From Myxococcales bacterium (lineage in GTDB: Bacteria; UBA10199; 2-02-FULL-44-16; JAAZCA01), in assembly GCA_012513515.1 (NCBI GenBank), contig JAAZCA010000029.1:124001-188000 (forward strand): a stretch of DNA of 64,000 nt, given 5' to 3'. The notes below the pieces were generated by a model. It worked only from the letters and a program-made list of their open reading frames with translations. It did not search any database and was not told the DNA's origin. Below, piece after piece: positions 53,986 to 61,859 of the stretch. The position numbers were made by a program, and so were the translations under genes. Every line of letters begins with the position of its first letter. The stretch's first letter is position 1.

Positions 53986-54438
53986 TCAAACCCGGCCGTG
54001 ATCCTCCCCGCGAACTATCCCGAGAAGAAGCTCAAGATCCTTCCTGATCTTCTTGAGCGTCTTGCCATGGGCCGGGTTCAGTTTTGAAGTCGCCGCTTCC
54101 TGCTCCGCACCCTCGCTGCCGGATGAGGAAAAAACTTCAAGCTGCCTGGGCTCACCATCAACCCTCTCGGGGGCCTGCTCTTTGGTCTCGATCCGCGGAG
54201 TCTCTTTGAGCCTCTTACGGGCACCGTTTATCGTATATCTTTCATCATAGAGAAGCTCCTTGATCTTGACGAGCATCTCGACATCGCGGCGCTTGTAAAG
54301 CCTCTGACCCGATTTCGACTTCGACGGCTTGATCTCGGTAAACTCCGACTCCCAATATCTCAAGACGTACGGCTCGACATTCAGGAGCTTGCTGACTTCG
54401 CCTATTCTGAAATAAAGCTTGTTGGGAATGTTGGGCAT
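53986..54438 (-). CDS. MerR-family transcriptional regulator
   Basis: A 150-residue protein. Residues 1-80 are a MerR-type winged helix (YFRIGEVSKLLNVEPYVLRY, GQRLYKRRDVEMLVKIKELL), followed by a short helix and a Glu-rich linker. There is no cysteine-rich effector domain, so it is not a metal sensor of the MerR or CueR type. It commonly follows ihfA in this lineage. The target is unknown. Confidence 0.88.
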   Translation of the reverse strand: MPNIPNKLYFRIGEVSKLLNVEPYVLRYWESEFTEIKPSKSKSGQRLYKRRDVEMLVKIKELLYDERYTINGARKRLKETPRIETKEQAPERVDGEPRQLEVFSSSGSEGAEQEAATSKLNPAHGKTLKKIRKDLELLLGIVRGEDHGRV

Positions 54439-54505
54439 GCGTTAAAGCCCCCTTCCCTCCGGAATCATCCGGAGACTGGTTAATTAAAGAGATCAGCCCG
54501 CCAAA

Positions 54506-54799
54506 TCACCCAGCCGCCGGCTCCTCGCTGTTGAGCGCCGATTTTAAAACCTGGCTCGGCCTGAAGGTGAGAACCTTCCTGGCAGATATCTCTATCTCTT
54601 CGCCAGTCTGCGGATTGCGCCCTATTCTGGGTCTCTTCTGGCGGACGACGAAATTGCCGAATCCGGAGATCTTTATCTTCTCACCCTTTTCGAGAGTCTC
54701 CTTCATCGTATCGAACACGAGTTCCACGATTTCGGCCGATTCCTTCTTTGAAAAACCAACCTTTTCGTAAATCTGTTCTATTATCTCAGCCTTCGTCAT
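54506..54799 (-). CDS. ihfA: Integration host factor alpha subunit (HU family)
   Basis: A 97-residue DNA-bending protein: helices MTKAEIIEQIYEKVGFSKKES, the beta-arm tip RNPQTGEEI with the intercalating Pro, and ISGFGNFVVRQKRPRIGRN. Position after pheT is the IhfA location in many Proteobacteria. HU cannot be excluded on sequence alone. GGGAGGA precedes the start. Confidence 0.92.
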   Translation of the reverse strand: MTKAEIIEQIYEKVGFSKKESAEIVELVFDTMKETLEKGEKIKISGFGNFVVRQKRPRIGRNPQTGEEIEISARKVLTFRPSQVLKSALNSEEPAAG

Positions 54800-54870
54800 G
54801 CCGTCCTCCCTTCTTCCGGCTGTCGCCCTGGCGAAAATCGCCAGACCGGCTCCGGAATAAAGTTATACTA

Positions 54871-56934
54871 TCATGTCCTGAGCGTCGCGCCCAGCTTAGT
54901 CTTTAAAGTTTCAACGATTTTTTCCATCGCCATGCCGACCTCTTCGTCGGTAAGCGTCCTGTCATGAGTTGCAAATCGCATGCTAACCGCCAGACTCTTC
55001 TGACCCTCCGGGATTCCCTTCCCCTTGTACAAATCGAATATGGAAACTTTGGTTATCAGAGTTTCTCCGCTATCCTGTATGCTCTTTTCCACTTCGACCG
55101 CAGGGATTCGGTCGGGAAGCAGCATCGAGATATCACGTTCCACGAAGGGAAACTTTGAGAGCTCGGCAAACCGCGCCGGCTCTCCGAGAGACATCTCCGC
55201 CACAAGTCTAAAATTGATCTCGAACAGGTAAACGCCCCGCTGCAGATCCCACTTGGCGGCGACCTCGGGATGAAGTTCTCCCACGAAGCCAACTCTTTTC
55301 CCTCTGCACAGTATGTGGGCAAAACGCCCCGGGTGGAGAAAGGAATATCCCTCTCCCCTCTGAAATATCGTATCGGAATGAATTCCAAGGGCGGCCATAA
55401 CATTTTCAACGACCCCTTTGGCGTCGTAGAAATCGACATTTTCCTTGGCGCGCTCCCAAGCCCCCAGGTTCCTAGCGCCCGATAAAAGACCGGCAAAACA
55501 CCTCGTCTCCCTGAAGCCGCCGGCTGAATCCGTCTTCGAAAAAACATTCTGAAAGGCGTATATCCGGGAATCATGCCGATGACGGCTTGCATTTAGCTTG
55601 TACACATCAAGCAGCCCCGGAAGCAGCATGGTCCTCATGACGCTTTGATCCGCCGAAATAGGATTGGCAAGCGCAACATGGGTCCCACCGGCCTCCGCAA
55701 AAGGCGTCAGCGACTCTGCCGATGTGAAGGCATAGAGAACCGTTTCTGTAAGGCCGGAACCCGCGAGCGCCGACCTGACAGCCGCTTCCTGCTCGAAATA
55801 TTTCGGACGCGTTATCGATTTCATCGCGACTTCCGGCATCCGGCTGGAAATATTATCGTAGCCGTGCAGCCTCGCGACTTCCTCTATCAGATCCACCTCT
55901 CGTTCGATATCCGGGCGAAAGGTAGGAACTGAAACATTCAGTTTGCCCGGAGATGCGGGAGAGACTTTCATCCCGATGCTCTTGATCAATTTCGATATGG
56001 CAGCAGGCTTCAGATCTATTCCTAAAATCCTTTTGACCTCGGCGGATGATATCGAAATCTTTCTCGGTAAAATTTTCTTCGGAAAGAGATCGATATGATC
56101 CGCGCTTGGAGTGCCGCCCGCACTTTCAACTACCAGTTTCGTCAGAAGGTTGAGGGCGTCGAGCAGCCCCAGCGGATCCACGCCGCGCTCAAATCTTCTG
56201 GATGATTCAGATGCGAGACCAAGACGCCTTGAGCTTCTACGCACCCCTTTAGGTTCAAAGAAGGCGCTCTCGAGCAGAAGGGAGTGCGTGTCCTCCCGAA
56301 CCTCGGAGTTTTCCCCTCCCATTATTCCCGCGAGGGCCACGGGTCCTTCGCCGTCGCATATCATCAGATCCTCACGAGAGAGAATCCTCTCCACACCATC
56401 GAGAGCCTTGAACTTCATGCCTTCATCGGCCTGTTTGACGACTATCTTGTTTCCGCGGACCCGGGATAAATCGAAGGCGTGCAGAGGCTGCCCCGTAAGA
56501 AGCATGACGTAATTCGTCGCATCGACAACGTTGTTGATCGAACGGACGCCGCATTCGGCGAGGCGCTTGACCATCCAGTCGGGAGATGACCCTATCCTTA
56601 TCCCTTCAATTATCTTGGCGCAATACCTAGGACACCTCTGGCTGCTCCTCACTGAAACTTTTATGCGCCCCGCCATTTTCCCCTTCCCTTTTACGGAAGC
56701 GAAGGAGGGCGGCTTCAGCGGCAAACCGAAGGCGGCGGAAATTTCACGCGCAATTCCAATGATGGAAAGACAGTCGCCGCGATTGGGGGTGACGCCTATT
56801 TCGAAGATGCACTCCCCTCCAACGCGCTCGATGGATTCCACCTCGAGGCCTGAGATCGTAAGGGCGAGCGCCAGCTTTTCGGGCTTCGCCTTCACATTCA
56901 CGTATTGCCTGACCCATCCGAGAGGTAATCTCAT
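54871..56934 (-). CDS. pheT: Phenylalanyl-tRNA synthetase beta subunit lacking the N-terminal tRNA-binding domain
   Basis: PheT is usually about 790-800 aa; this one is 687. After LGWVRQYVNV and GLEVESIE (about residue 35) the sequence runs straight into IFEIGVTPNRGDCLSIIGIAREI (B1 core). The EMAPII-like OB-fold tRNA-binding domain (about 110 residues) that normally intervenes is missing. B3/B4 (SINNVVDATNYVM, LDGVERILSREDL), B5 and the C-terminal anticodon-binding FDX domain (FPFVERDISML) are intact. The frame is clean, so this looks like a domain loss, not an error. It overlaps the pheS stop (ATGA). Confidence 0.95.
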   Translation of the reverse strand: MRLPLGWVRQYVNVKAKPEKLALALTISGLEVESIERVGGECIFEIGVTPNRGDCLSIIGIAREISAAFGLPLKPPSFASVKGKGKMAGRIKVSVRSSQRCPRYCAKIIEGIRIGSSPDWMVKRLAECGVRSINNVVDATNYVMLLTGQPLHAFDLSRVRGNKIVVKQADEGMKFKALDGVERILSREDLMICDGEGPVALAGIMGGENSEVREDTHSLLLESAFFEPKGVRRSSRRLGLASESSRRFERGVDPLGLLDALNLLTKLVVESAGGTPSADHIDLFPKKILPRKISISSAEVKRILGIDLKPAAISKLIKSIGMKVSPASPGKLNVSVPTFRPDIEREVDLIEEVARLHGYDNISSRMPEVAMKSITRPKYFEQEAAVRSALAGSGLTETVLYAFTSAESLTPFAEAGGTHVALANPISADQSVMRTMLLPGLLDVYKLNASRHRHDSRIYAFQNVFSKTDSAGGFRETRCFAGLLSGARNLGAWERAKENVDFYDAKGVVENVMAALGIHSDTIFQRGEGYSFLHPGRFAHILCRGKRVGFVGELHPEVAAKWDLQRGVYLFEINFRLVAEMSLGEPARFAELSKFPFVERDISMLLPDRIPAVEVEKSIQDSGETLITKVSIFDLYKGKGIPEGQKSLAVSMRFATHDRTLTDEEVGMAMEKIVETLKTKLGATLRT

Positions 56935-57962
56935 CTGAACTGCTCCAAAAATCTCAAATCGTTTTCGTAAAAGAGACGAATGTCGTTGATCGCGTACTTG
57001 AGCATCGCTATGCGGTCGACGCCCAATCCGAAAGCAAAGCCGCTGTATTTCTTTGAATCTATCTTCACCGCCTTGAAGACCGCGGGGTCAACCATCCCGC
57101 ATCCCAATATTTCTAGCCACCCATTCTGTTTGCAGACCCTGCACCCCTTCCCGCCGCAGATGACGCACTGTATGTCTATCTCTGCCGAAGGTTCCGTAAA
57201 GGGGAAATAGCTGGGACGAAACCTGACGCCGACGCCCTGCCCAAAAATTCTGTGGCAAAATTCTGAAAGCACGCCCTTCAGGTCGCGCATCGTTATGTGA
57301 CTGTCGACCATCAGCCCCTCGACCTGAAAGAACATCGGCGAATGGGTTACGTCATTGTCGCGCCTGTAAACCGCACCCGGGAAAATCCCCGCTATCGGCG
57401 GCTTGTGATTTTCCATCACATGGATCTGAACCGGGGAGGTGTGGGTGCGAAGCAGCCTTCCACCTTCCACGTAAAAGGTGTCCTGCATATCACGCGCAGG
57501 GTGATCGGCTTTGACGTTTAAGGCCTCGAAGTTGTAGTACTCCGTCTCGATCTCGGGACCAGCGTAGATGGAAAAACCCATCCCTGTAAAAACCGTGATG
57601 ACTTCCCGCATCACACCCATCAGAGGGTGTTCGTGCCCCATCGGTGTACGCCTGCCCGCGAGGGTGATATCGATTTTATCGGAGGCTATCCTGCTATCCC
57701 GTAGCTGCTGCTGAAACCCTGAGATAAGAGAAGATATCTTCTCGTCTATTTCCGATTTGAGGATATTGACCTCCTTGCCGATCGCAGGGCGATCTTCGGA
57801 TGAAAGCGAACCCATCGATTTGAGAACCGATGTAATAAGCCCCTTCTTGCCGAGATATTTGATTCGGCAAAACTCTGCCGCAGCTGCGTCCTTGACGGCC
57901 GACAGCTCGGAGCCAGCCTCCGCCCTTATCTCGCCTATTGTCCGAAGCAATTCTTCTTTCAT
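56931..57962 (-). CDS. pheS: Phenylalanyl-tRNA synthetase alpha subunit
   Basis: Class II synthetase catalytic subunit (343 aa). It has motif 2 in YRRDNDVTHSPMFFQVEGLMVD, motif 3 in GFAFGLGVDRIAMLKY and the zinc-like CxxC stretch CVICGGKGCRVCKQNGW. The start at 57962 follows GAGAG. It lies between rplT and pheT, as in many Gram-negative genomes. Confidence 0.97.
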   Translation of the reverse strand: MKEELLRTIGEIRAEAGSELSAVKDAAAAEFCRIKYLGKKGLITSVLKSMGSLSSEDRPAIGKEVNILKSEIDEKISSLISGFQQQLRDSRIASDKIDITLAGRRTPMGHEHPLMGVMREVITVFTGMGFSIYAGPEIETEYYNFEALNVKADHPARDMQDTFYVEGGRLLRTHTSPVQIHVMENHKPPIAGIFPGAVYRRDNDVTHSPMFFQVEGLMVDSHITMRDLKGVLSEFCHRIFGQGVGVRFRPSYFPFTEPSAEIDIQCVICGGKGCRVCKQNGWLEILGCGMVDPAVFKAVKIDSKKYSGFAFGLGVDRIAMLKYAINDIRLFYENDLRFLEQFR

Positions 57963-58020
57963 CCCAGACTCTCTCGCAAACAGGTTAAGGAAGAACCAAT
58001 AGCGCCTCTGGCAATGAGGT

Positions 58021-58371
58021 CTAGTTCGCCTTCGACCACTCGACCATGGCGGCAAAATCCTGCGGATAGCGCACAGCTATCTCAGAGAGAACTTTTCTGT
58101 CCAGCAGGGAGCTTTTTTTCTTAAGACCACCCATGAACTTGCTGAACGAAGTCCCGTTGGCCTTTGCAGCCGCCGAAATTCTGGTCTGCCACAGCGCCCT
58201 GAAATCCCTCTTCTTGAGTTTGCGGCCTACATATGCGTGCTGAAGCGCCTTGTCGACGGCCTCCATCGCCGTTCTTACAAGACGGTGCCTGGCTGCATAA
58301 TAGCCCTTCGCCTTTTTAAGCACCTTGTTGCGGCGACGTCTCGCTTTGAAACCTCTTCTTACCCTTGGCAT
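58021..58371 (-). CDS. rplT: 50S ribosomal protein L20
   Basis: The N-terminus PRVRRGFKARRRRNKVLKKA, the AMEAVDKALQHAYVGRKLKK segment and FRALWQTRISAAAKANG are diagnostic. 116 aa. In E. coli L20 represses its own operon by binding the rpmI leader; the 51 bases between infC and rpmI could hold such a site, but I do not see a clear hairpin. Confidence 0.98.
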   Translation of the reverse strand: MPRVRRGFKARRRRNKVLKKAKGYYAARHRLVRTAMEAVDKALQHAYVGRKLKKRDFRALWQTRISAAAKANGTSFSKFMGGLKKKSSLLDRKVLSEIAVRYPQDFAAMVEWSKAN

Positions 58372-58393
58372 ATCAATCCACCTTTCTTGAAGA

Positions 58394-58591
58394 TCAGCTC
58401 GCGCAGAGCAGCTTCCTTATGTTCTTAGTATCCGACTTGGACACATGCGCCTTCGAGCGCAGGCGGCGCTTCTGTTTTCTCGTCTTGCCTGTCAGAATAT
58501 GACGGAGCTTAGCACGCTTCCTTTTCACCTTGCCTGACTTTTTAGCTTTGAAGCGCTTCGCTGCGCCCTTCCTCGTTTTAAGTTTCGGCAT
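58394..58591 (-). CDS. rpmI: 50S ribosomal protein L35
   Basis: A basic 65-residue protein with [20 protein letters not shown] at the N-terminus. AAGGAG precedes the start. It is the gene between infC and rplT, the usual order. Confidence 0.98.
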   Translation of the reverse strand: MPKLKTRKGAAKRFKAKKSGKVKRKRAKLRHILTGKTRKQKRRLRSKAHVSKSDTKNIRKLLCAS

Positions 58592-58642
58592 CTTTCACTC
58601 CTTTTTACCCCCGGCGAAACGCTTCGCGCGGAGAAGTTTGAT

Positions 58643-59311
58643 TCATTTTGAACCGCCTGAAATTTTTTCGGTGCCGGTTACCCTGTGGACCTCCACCTCA
58701 AGCTCCCTCGAGCGCCTCTCAACCGAAGGTTCGTTCAGCTGATCCGGCTCCTTCTTCTCATCCTGACGTTTGGCCGAGGATAGCATGATCATGAGCTGCT
58801 TGCCCTCCAACTTTGGATGCGATTCGGCCTCTCCAAGATCCTTAACCTCTTCGATTATCCTCCTCATCCGCTCATGACCGAGATCCAAGTGGGCCATCTC
58901 CCTTCCCCTGAACCTAATCGTGACCTTCACCTTGTTGCCTTCCTCCAGAAAACGCTTTATGTGTTTGAGCTTCGTCTGGAAATCATGTTCATCAGTCGAA
59001 GGCCTCAGTTTTATCTCCTTTATATGAACGACGACCTGCTTCTTCCGCTGCTCGTGTTTCTTCTTCGCCTGTTCATATTTGAACTTGCCATAGTCCATTA
59101 TCTTGCAGACCGGCGGGCGGGCCATCGGGGAAATCTCCACCAGGTCGAGGCCCGCATCCTCGGCCCTCCTCAGCGCTTCCCTGGTTATGAAAACACCGAG
59201 CTGGCCTCCATCCTCATCTATAAGCCTCACCTCCGGCACCCTGATCCTGAAGTTGATGCGATGTTCATCCTTACGCGGCCTGCGTTCCTCAAACGGCATG
59301 ACTTTCTTAAT
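58643..59311 (-). CDS. infC: Translation initiation factor IF-3, AUU start codon
   Basis: IF-3 blocks premature 50S joining and checks the initiator codon. The N-domain (NFRIRVPEVRLIDEDGGQLGV), the linker (YGKFKYEQAKKKHEQRKKQ) and the C-domain (RPSTDEHDFQTKLKHIKRFL, VTIRFRGREMAH) are complete, in 222 aa. The start is the ATT at 59311, because AAGGAGG lies exactly 7 bases upstream. The first ATG is 12 bases downstream, too far from the Shine-Dalgarno sequence. In E. coli infC starts at AUU for autoregulation. Confidence 0.95.
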   Translation of the reverse strand: MKKVMPFEERRPRKDEHRINFRIRVPEVRLIDEDGGQLGVFITREALRRAEDAGLDLVEISPMARPPVCKIMDYGKFKYEQAKKKHEQRKKQVVVHIKEIKLRPSTDEHDFQTKLKHIKRFLEEGNKVKVTIRFRGREMAHLDLGHERMRRIIEEVKDLGEAESHPKLEGKQLMIMLSSAKRQDEKKEPDQLNEPSVERRSRELEVEVHRVTGTEKISGGSK

Positions 59312-59325
59312 GGCTACACCTCCTT
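59309..59325 (-). promoter_or_regulatory. infC ribosome-binding site with AUU start
   Basis: AAGGAGG (59325-59319), a 7-base spacer, then ATT (59311-59309). The upstream thrS stop is 34 bases away. IF-3-dependent discrimination against AUU is the known mechanism in E. coli. Confidence 0.85.
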
Positions 59326-59345
59326 GTAAAAATTGTGGAAAAAAA

Positions 59346-61091
59346 TCACCCGTTCCTGCGATTGGTGATTTCATTCAGTATCTTCATTTTAAATTCCTCT
59401 ACCGACATGGTTCCAAGATCCCCTTCCCCCCTCGAGCGCACCGCCACCGTCGAGGAGTCAGACTCCTTGGCGCCGACGACGAGCATATATGGAACCTTGT
59501 TCATCTGGGCATCGCGTATTTTGTAGCCCAGCTTTTCGTTTCTAGAATCGACTTCCACGCGAACTTCGGCGGCTCTCAGATCGTCGGCGACCGACTGTGA
59601 ATACTTCACAAAATCATCTCCGACTGGAAGAAGCCTGACCTGCACCGGCGCAAGCCACGTCGGGAAAGCCCCTGCGTAGTGTTCTATGAGAACCCCGAAA
59701 AACCTCTCTATGCTACCGAGCAGCGCCCGGTGCACGACGTAGGGACGATGCTTCGCGCCATCGACGCCGATGTAATTCATATCGAAGCGTTCGGGAAGGT
59801 TGAAATCAAATTGTATCGTGGTCATTTGCCATTCGCGCCCTATGGCGTCTTTGATCTTCAGATCTATCTTGGGACCGTAGAATGCACCGCCCCCTTCATC
59901 CATCTCATAGGCGATGTTTTCTTTTTCCACCGCACTCTTGAGAGCTGCAAGCGCCTGATCCCATCTTTCAGGATCACCAACCGCGTCTGCGGGGCGCGTA
60001 GCGAGATAAGCCTTTATATCCTTGAACCCAAAGATATCCCACATAAACAAAGAGAACTTCAAGACCTCGGAGATCTCGCTCTCTATCTGTTCGGGAGTGC
60101 AGACTATATGCGCATCATCCTGTGTGAAACCCCTCACACGCAAAAGGCCGTGGAGCACCCCGCTCTTCTCATAGCGATATACAGTGCCGAGTTCGGCCCA
60201 CCTCATCGGCAGATCCCTGTATGAGCGAACGTGCTTTTTGTAGATCATGATGTGGAAGGGGCAGTTCATCGGCTTGATGTAGTAATCGAACTCATCGACA
60301 CTCATCGGGGAATACATCCCCTCTTTATAAAAATCGAGATGCCCCGAAGTTTCCCAAAGAGCAGCGCGCCCCATGTGCGGCGTATAGAGAATTTCGTAAC
60401 CGTGTTTATAGTGCTCGGACTTCCAGAAGGCCTCGATCGCGTCGCGTATCCTAGCACCCTTGGGATGCCACAGTATCAGCCCCGGACCGTAGTCATCGAG
60501 GCTGGAAAAAAGGTCGAGCTCCTTGCCGAGCTTTCTGTGATCGCGCTTGGCGGCCTCTTCCAAAAGCTTCAGGTATTTTTCAAGTTCTTCCTTGGAAGCA
60601 AACGCGGTGCCGTAGATCCTCTGAAGTTGGGCGTTCTTTTCATCCCCACGCCAGTATGCACCCGCTACTTTGAGAAGTTTGAAGACACGAACCTGACCCG
60701 TGTGTTCCACATGAGGGCCTCGGCAGAGATCGACGAAATCTCCATGCCTGTAAGCCGTTATAGTTTCCTCTTCAGGTAGTTCATCTATTAATTCAATCTT
60801 GTATCTATTATCGGCAAAAAGTTTTTTTGCATCCTCGCGCGAAAGCTCTTCGCGAACAAAAGGCCTCGCCTCGCCGACAATCTTATTCATCACCTTTTCG
60901 ATCTCTTTGATATCCTCTTCGGTGAATGCATGCTTGAACTCGAAATCGTAATAAAAACCATCCTCGACTGAAGGGCCGATAGTAGGTTTGGCATCCGGAA
61001 AAAGGCGAAGCACCGCGTCGGCCATTATGTGCGCAGCCGAGTGACGAAGCATATCCAGATCTATTTGGGGCTTCTCCCTCTTGGAAGACAT
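59346..61091 (-). CDS. thrS: Threonyl-tRNA synthetase without TGS domain
   Basis: Typical ThrS is about 640 aa; here it is 581 and starts directly at the editing domain (MLRHSAAHIMADAVLRLFP, then DLCRGPHVEHTGQV). The N-terminal TGS domain (about 60 residues) is absent. The catalytic core has its zinc ligands in PMNCPFH, DDAHIV and RALLGSIERFFG regions, and an anticodon-binding domain closes it. AAGAGG precedes the ATG, and 63 bases separate it from tRNA-Val. TGS-less ThrS occurs in some bacteria. Confidence 0.96.
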   Translation of the reverse strand: MSSKREKPQIDLDMLRHSAAHIMADAVLRLFPDAKPTIGPSVEDGFYYDFEFKHAFTEEDIKEIEKVMNKIVGEARPFVREELSREDAKKLFADNRYKIELIDELPEEETITAYRHGDFVDLCRGPHVEHTGQVRVFKLLKVAGAYWRGDEKNAQLQRIYGTAFASKEELEKYLKLLEEAAKRDHRKLGKELDLFSSLDDYGPGLILWHPKGARIRDAIEAFWKSEHYKHGYEILYTPHMGRAALWETSGHLDFYKEGMYSPMSVDEFDYYIKPMNCPFHIMIYKKHVRSYRDLPMRWAELGTVYRYEKSGVLHGLLRVRGFTQDDAHIVCTPEQIESEISEVLKFSLFMWDIFGFKDIKAYLATRPADAVGDPERWDQALAALKSAVEKENIAYEMDEGGGAFYGPKIDLKIKDAIGREWQMTTIQFDFNLPERFDMNYIGVDGAKHRPYVVHRALLGSIERFFGVLIEHYAGAFPTWLAPVQVRLLPVGDDFVKYSQSVADDLRAAEVRVEVDSRNEKLGYKIRDAQMNKVPYMLVVGAKESDSSTVAVRSRGEGDLGTMSVEEFKMKILNEITNRRNG

Positions 61092-61154
61092 CGAAATACC
61101 TCTTGAAAAAATCCGCCGTTGCCGGCGGAACAGCGCTAAAATCGAGGATGTCCC

Positions 61155-61231
61155 TGGTGGGCGTAACAGGACTCGAACCTGTGACCCCTACCATGTCAAG
61201 GTAGTGCTCTAGCCAACTGAGCTATACGCCC
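61155..61231 (-). tRNA. tRNA-Val (GAC), CCA encoded
   Basis: A 77-base gene with an encoded CCA end. Acceptor GGGCGTA/TACGCCC, D-arm AGCTCAGTTGGCTAGAGC, anticodon stem CTACC/GGTAG with loop TTGACAT giving GAC, T-arm ACAGGTTCGAGTCCTGT. It heads the thrS-infC transcript. Confidence 0.95.
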
Positions 61232-61256
61232 ATCAGAAGCACCCTGATTTGTTATT

Positions 61257-61282
61257 CTTTCCGGGGTCCATCCCCCGGAAAG
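61257..61282. repeat. Inverted repeat between the tRNA-Val promoter and the tRNA
   Basis: CTTTCCGGGG (61257-61266) and CCCCGGAAAG (61273-61282) form a perfect 10-base-pair stem with a 6-base loop. No T-run follows on either strand, so it is not an ordinary terminator. It lies within the predicted transcript upstream of tRNA-Val. Confidence 0.65.
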
Positions 61283-61323
61283 CCGCGCCTTATTGTCAAA
61301 ACCCTCAAAAATAATCAAGAATT

Positions 61324-61352
61324 TTGATATTGAAGGGGGCAAAAAAAGTCAA
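61324..61352 (-). promoter_or_regulatory. Promoter for tRNA-Val and the thrS-infC-rpmI-rplT-pheST-ihfA-merR genes
   Basis: On the minus strand, TTGACT (61352-61347), 17-base spacer, TATCAA (61329-61324). It lies just downstream of the trxA terminator and about 90 bases before tRNA-Val. Confidence 0.5.
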
Positions 61353-61361
61353 GGGAATTGA

Positions 61362-61402
61362 TTTTAAAGAAAAAACAATCCACCCCATAAAGGGGTGGAT
61401 TG
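61362..61402 (-). terminator. Intrinsic terminator of trxA
   Basis: On the minus strand, the stem CAATCCACCCC / GGGGTGGATTG (61376-61402, 11 base pairs, short loop) is followed by GTTTTTTCTTTA (61365-61376). Confidence 0.85.
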
Positions 61403-61436
61403 ATTAACCCACGTAACCCCATGTTTTAAAAACGAA

Positions 61437-61760
61437 TCAACCCTTTGATACCAGTGCGTCAATAGCACCCTTCGGAACATTGCCTATTAGCTGCCCTACG
61501 TTCTCACCGTTTTTGAATAAAAGCAGAGTCGGGATACTCCTGATGGCATATCTACCGGCTACATTGGGGCTGCTATCGATGTCTATCTTACAAACCTTGA
61601 GCGATCCGATTCTCTCCGAAGCGACCGCCTCGATAGTAGGCGCAAGGGCGCGGCAAGGACCACACCATGAAGCCCAGAAATCTACGAGCACGGGCTTGTC
61701 AGACTCGATTACCTCCTGTTGAAAATTACCATCTGTAACCTCAATAACGTGTCCGGCCAT
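61437..61760 (-). CDS. trxA: Thioredoxin
   Basis: A 107-residue classic thioredoxin with WASWCGPCRALAPT at the active site, a cis-Pro in RSIPTLLLF and the buried Asp in LVDFWA. GGGAGG precedes the start. It supplies electrons to DsbD and reductases. A terminator follows directly, so it is monocistronic with respect to the thrS run. Confidence 0.97.
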   Translation of the reverse strand: MAGHVIEVTDGNFQQEVIESDKPVLVDFWASWCGPCRALAPTIEAVASERIGSLKVCKIDIDSSPNVAGRYAIRSIPTLLLFKNGENVGQLIGNVPKGAIDALVSKG

Positions 61761-61859
61761 ATAACCTCCCTGTCAGTTGATATCGGCGAAAGGCCTTCGT
61801 ATAGGATGAAGAAAAAAATGGCAAGAATTTTGGCTATTGATGTTGGCTATTAGCCTCAA

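Noticed and set aside
61257-61282. Terminator between trxA and tRNA-Val
   Set aside because: The stem is perfect but no T-run follows on either strand; the real trxA terminator is at 61362-61402.
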